This document shows positions 6,174 to 6,249 of a stretch of 6,249 nt of DNA, piece by piece; the stretch's first letter is position 1, and every line of letters begins with the position of its first letter. The notes under the pieces are model-generated. The model saw only the letters and a program-made list of their open reading frames with translations, searched no databases and had not been told where the DNA came from. Source of the DNA: Planctomycetota bacterium (GTDB lineage Bacteria > Planctomycetota > Planctomycetia > Pirellulales > Pirellulaceae); the NCBI GenBank assembly GCA_024274855.1, contig JAJSAJ010000174.1:1-6249 (forward strand). The letters run 5' to 3'. The position numbers and the translations under genes were made by a program.

Positions 6174-6249
6174 ACGAGAATACTCAATCATCAGCAATCA
6201 ACAGGCCATCGAGACCCCACCAGCAGGTTGGTTCGCTACGGTTCGCAGC

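Overview
The window is a moderately GC-rich bacterial segment. It most resembles a planctomycete (Planctomycetota) genome, though related phyla such as Verrucomicrobiota or Lentisphaerota cannot be excluded. The hints are a Tat-exported carbon-nitrogen hydrolase, a large secreted alpha-galactosidase-like glycosidase, and a type I sulfatase with a C-terminal F5/8 type C (discoidin-like) domain. This is family-level inference; there is no rRNA or other phylogenetic marker here.

Layout: (1) 1-351 holds the 3' end of an unrecognised plus-strand gene cut by the left edge, with hints of two compensating frameshifts. (2) 352-836 has no full gene. It holds an orphan signal-peptide ORF on the minus strand (408-542), a 22-residue plus-strand ORF with a Shine-Dalgarno-like sequence (698-766) and a TATAAT hexamer (718-723). 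(3) 837-1883 encodes a Tat-exported nitrilase-superfamily amidohydrolase with an intact Glu-Lys-Cys triad. (4) 1905-4763, only 21 nt downstream and probably in the same operon, encodes a 952-residue Sec-exported protein with a (beta/alpha)8 barrel of alpha-galactosidase type; its N-terminal beta-sandwich appears to be split by an inserted jelly-roll (concanavalin A-like) domain. (5) 4764-4974 is a convergent intergenic gap with no convincing terminator. (6) 4975-6161, minus strand, is a broken sulfatase: signal peptide, N-terminal part and formylglycine motif run straight into the C-terminal part and F5/8C domain, in a different frame. The middle of the catalytic domain is missing.

Taken together, this looks like an extracytoplasmic polysaccharide or glycoconjugate degradation locus: a glycosidase, an amide- or nitrile-cleaving enzyme and a (now disrupted) sulfatase. 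The shared substrate is an inference. I did not find a defence system, CRISPR array, transposon, tRNA or rRNA. The most notable points are the internal deletion in the sulfatase, the domain insertion in the glycosidase, and the pairing of a Tat nitrilase with a Sec glycosidase.
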